A stretch of 6,562 nucleotides of DNA. Source: Pseudobutyrivibrio sp. (lineage in GTDB: Bacteria; Bacillota; Clostridia; Lachnospirales; Lachnospiraceae). The notes under the pieces were generated by a model, which saw only the letters and a program-made list of their open reading frames with translations, was not told the origin of the DNA and searched no databases. Both the position numbers and the translations under genes were made by a program. Location of the stretch: the NCBI GenBank assembly GCA_017557715.1, contig JAFYYE010000455.1, positions 1 to 6,562 on the forward strand. The letters run 5' to 3'. Below are positions 5,919-6,562 of this stretch, piece after piece; position 1 is the stretch's first letter; the number at the start of each line of letters is the position of its first letter.

Positions 5919-5933
5919 GTTATAGAATATAAC
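5919..5933. promoter_or_regulatory. Perfect palindrome over the precursor promoter, likely operator
   Basis: GTTATA (5919-5924) and TATAAC (5928-5933) are exact reverse complements with a 3-base centre. On the minus strand the element (GTTATATTCTATAAC) contains the predicted -10 box TATATT and reaches the predicted start site. A protein bound here would block RNA polymerase, so a repressor site is the simplest reading. The binding protein is not identified. Confidence 0.5.
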
Positions 5934-5954
5934 ATTGACTTCGTAATTAGTCTA
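5925..5954 (-). promoter_or_regulatory. Candidate promoter for the two precursor genes
   Basis: The minus strand has TAGACT (5954-5949, four of six matches to TTGACA), a 17-base spacer and TATATT (5930-5925, five of six matches to TATAAT), with TG one base upstream of the -10 (extended -10). The predicted start near 5918 gives a leader of about 49 bases before ATG 5869. It would let the small precursor genes be expressed separately from, and more strongly than, the cyclase gene upstream. Confidence 0.5.
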
Positions 5955-6000
5955 CAATCCTAACAACTTTGTAAGAATTATAATTGTAATGTTAGAATTG
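5955..6000. repeat. 11-bp inverted repeat between cyclase and precursor genes
   Basis: On the minus strand CAATTCTAACA (6000-5990) and TGTTAGGATTG (5965-5955) pair over 11 positions, one of them a U-G wobble, around a 24-base loop; the next outward pair (6001/5954) also matches. It starts 39 bases after the cyclase stop. No U run follows, so a standard terminator is unlikely. It could be an RNA processing or stability stem at the 3' end of the cyclase message, or a spaced operator. Confidence 0.45.
5972..5987. repeat. Direct repeat copy 2 upstream of the precursor promoter
   Basis: TAAGAATTATAATTGT is the partner of the copy at 5891-5907. It contains the self-complementary AATTATAATT (5976-5985) and lies in the loop of the longer inverted repeat 5955-6000. 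On the minus strand it also holds a TATAAT, but no -35 match is found at a suitable distance. Confidence 0.45.
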
Positions 6001-6039
6001 TGTACTACTTATCCAGCAATCAGACGCATTATCTGACGA

Positions 6040-6562
6040 TTATGCCACACCATGTGTATTATTTAATAGGTTTATATAGCTTCCAAAAGAGTACAAATCA
6101 ACAGCGAGGGACAAATCTAAATCACTTATTTCATCAATATTTTCATCCATACCCTTTAAGAGATTACTGAGCTTTTCCTTATCAAAGAACTTTATAGCCT
6201 CATCTCTATATAGCCTATTTTTCACTTCAGGGCTCACCTCTGGCCAAGCCTTCTTTACACGATAACTATTATCTCCGCTCTGTCTTCCTCTATGACGCAT
6301 ATCCTCTCTAATCACCTTTGGAACAATCCCTTCCATTCCCACTCTAACCAGTCTTCTATCAAAATCAGAAGATACAAAACACTCAAGTGGAAGTTTCATG
6401 CATAGTTCAATAAGTTCTACTGTTCTCATAGGATCACGGGTTATTATTCCAGTTTTAAGACTGAGTTTTGTGTCAATCTCTCCAATCTGAGCATAAGATA
6501 ATTCCATATACATTTCACGTCGCATTCCATTTATATTACTTTTTGGACGATTATGAAAGAAT
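6040..6562 (-). CDS. Lasso peptide cyclase (asparagine synthetase-like), C-terminal part (start outside window)
   Basis: The frame is open from the right edge to TAA at 6042-6040, giving 173 residues. An ATG at 6525 is internal, because the frame continues upstream (FFHNRPKSNING). The fragment matches the end of the asparagine synthetase B fold: GIITRDPMRTVELIELCMKLP corresponds to the family's 'G...RDP..d..lvefc..lP' block, followed by FDRRLVRVGMEGIVP and RHRGRQSGD. The last stretch resembles the 'RGxQ(S/A)xD' segment of lasso cyclases and differs from the Lys-rich end of housekeeping asparagine synthetases. Lasso cyclases adenylate the ring Asp/Glu side chain and join it to the core N-terminus; the ATP-binding part lies outside the window. 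Family members are usually ~550-650 residues, so over two thirds is missing. The two small precursor genes downstream on the same strand strengthen the assignment. Another Asn-synthetase-like amidotransferase remains possible but less likely. Confidence 0.82.
   Translation of the reverse strand, partial: FFHNRPKSNINGMRREMYMELSYAQIGEIDTKLSLKTGIITRDPMRTVELIELCMKLPLECFVSSDFDRRLVRVGMEGIVPKVIREDMRHRGRQSGDNSYRVKKAWPEVSPEVKNRLYRDEAIKFFDKEKLSNLLKGMDENIDEISDLDLSLAVDLYSFGSYINLLNNTHGVA

Noticed and set aside
6013..6039. Possible hairpin TCAGA/TCTGA just after the cyclase stop as a terminator.
   Set aside because: The stem is only 5 bp and no U run follows on the minus strand.
1..6562. CRISPR arrays, tRNA or rRNA genes and insertion sequences.
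   Set aside because: I saw no regularly spaced repeats, cloverleaf-like stretch, transposase motif or terminal inverted repeats on either strand.

Overview
The window looks like AT-rich, low-GC Firmicutes DNA. The protein style (a soluble OmpR-type two-component pair, AAGGAG ribosome sites, strong TATAAT boxes, U-tailed hairpin terminators) fits a Clostridia/Lachnospiraceae gut or rumen bacterium such as the Butyrivibrio/Pseudobutyrivibrio group. That placement is an inference from style, not from a marker gene.

Layout, left to right. Positions 1-609 (+) hold the C-terminal 202 residues of a PQQ/WD-like beta-propeller protein. It converges on a long minus-strand gene (647-2923) across a perfect 10-bp hairpin. 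That long gene encodes a ~758-residue protein with an N-terminal cyclic-nucleotide-binding-like domain and a large unrecognised remainder. It has its own TATAAT box and a TTG start. Next, all on the minus strand, comes a compact operon read from 5427 down to 3081: an OmpR/PhoB-type response regulator, a membrane-free histidine kinase and a membrane-anchored metallophosphoesterase. The kinase stop and phosphoesterase start overlap (TAGTG). The operon begins at an extended -10 promoter and ends at a strong terminator (3029-3067).

The right end (5481-6562, minus strand) is the most interesting part: the tail of a lasso-peptide (RiPP) biosynthetic locus. It holds the C-terminal 173 residues of an asparagine-synthetase-like lasso cyclase. 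A 170-base regulatory intergenic region follows, then two tandem small precursor peptides of 47 and 45 residues and a classic rho-independent terminator. The two precursors share a 19-residue leader pattern (MKxW, EExS, ET), a Gly at position 20, an Asp exactly nine residues into the proposed core, and a C-terminal Glu-Ser. Their cores are otherwise unrelated, as expected of two products made by one enzyme set. The intergenic region carries a likely promoter whose -10 and start site lie in a perfect palindrome, plus further inverted and direct repeats.

The other lasso enzymes (leader-binding B1, protease B2, transporter, possible kinase) are not in the window and would lie beyond its right edge. 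A terminator and a new promoter separate the lasso genes from the two-component operon, so a regulatory link between them is possible but unproven.
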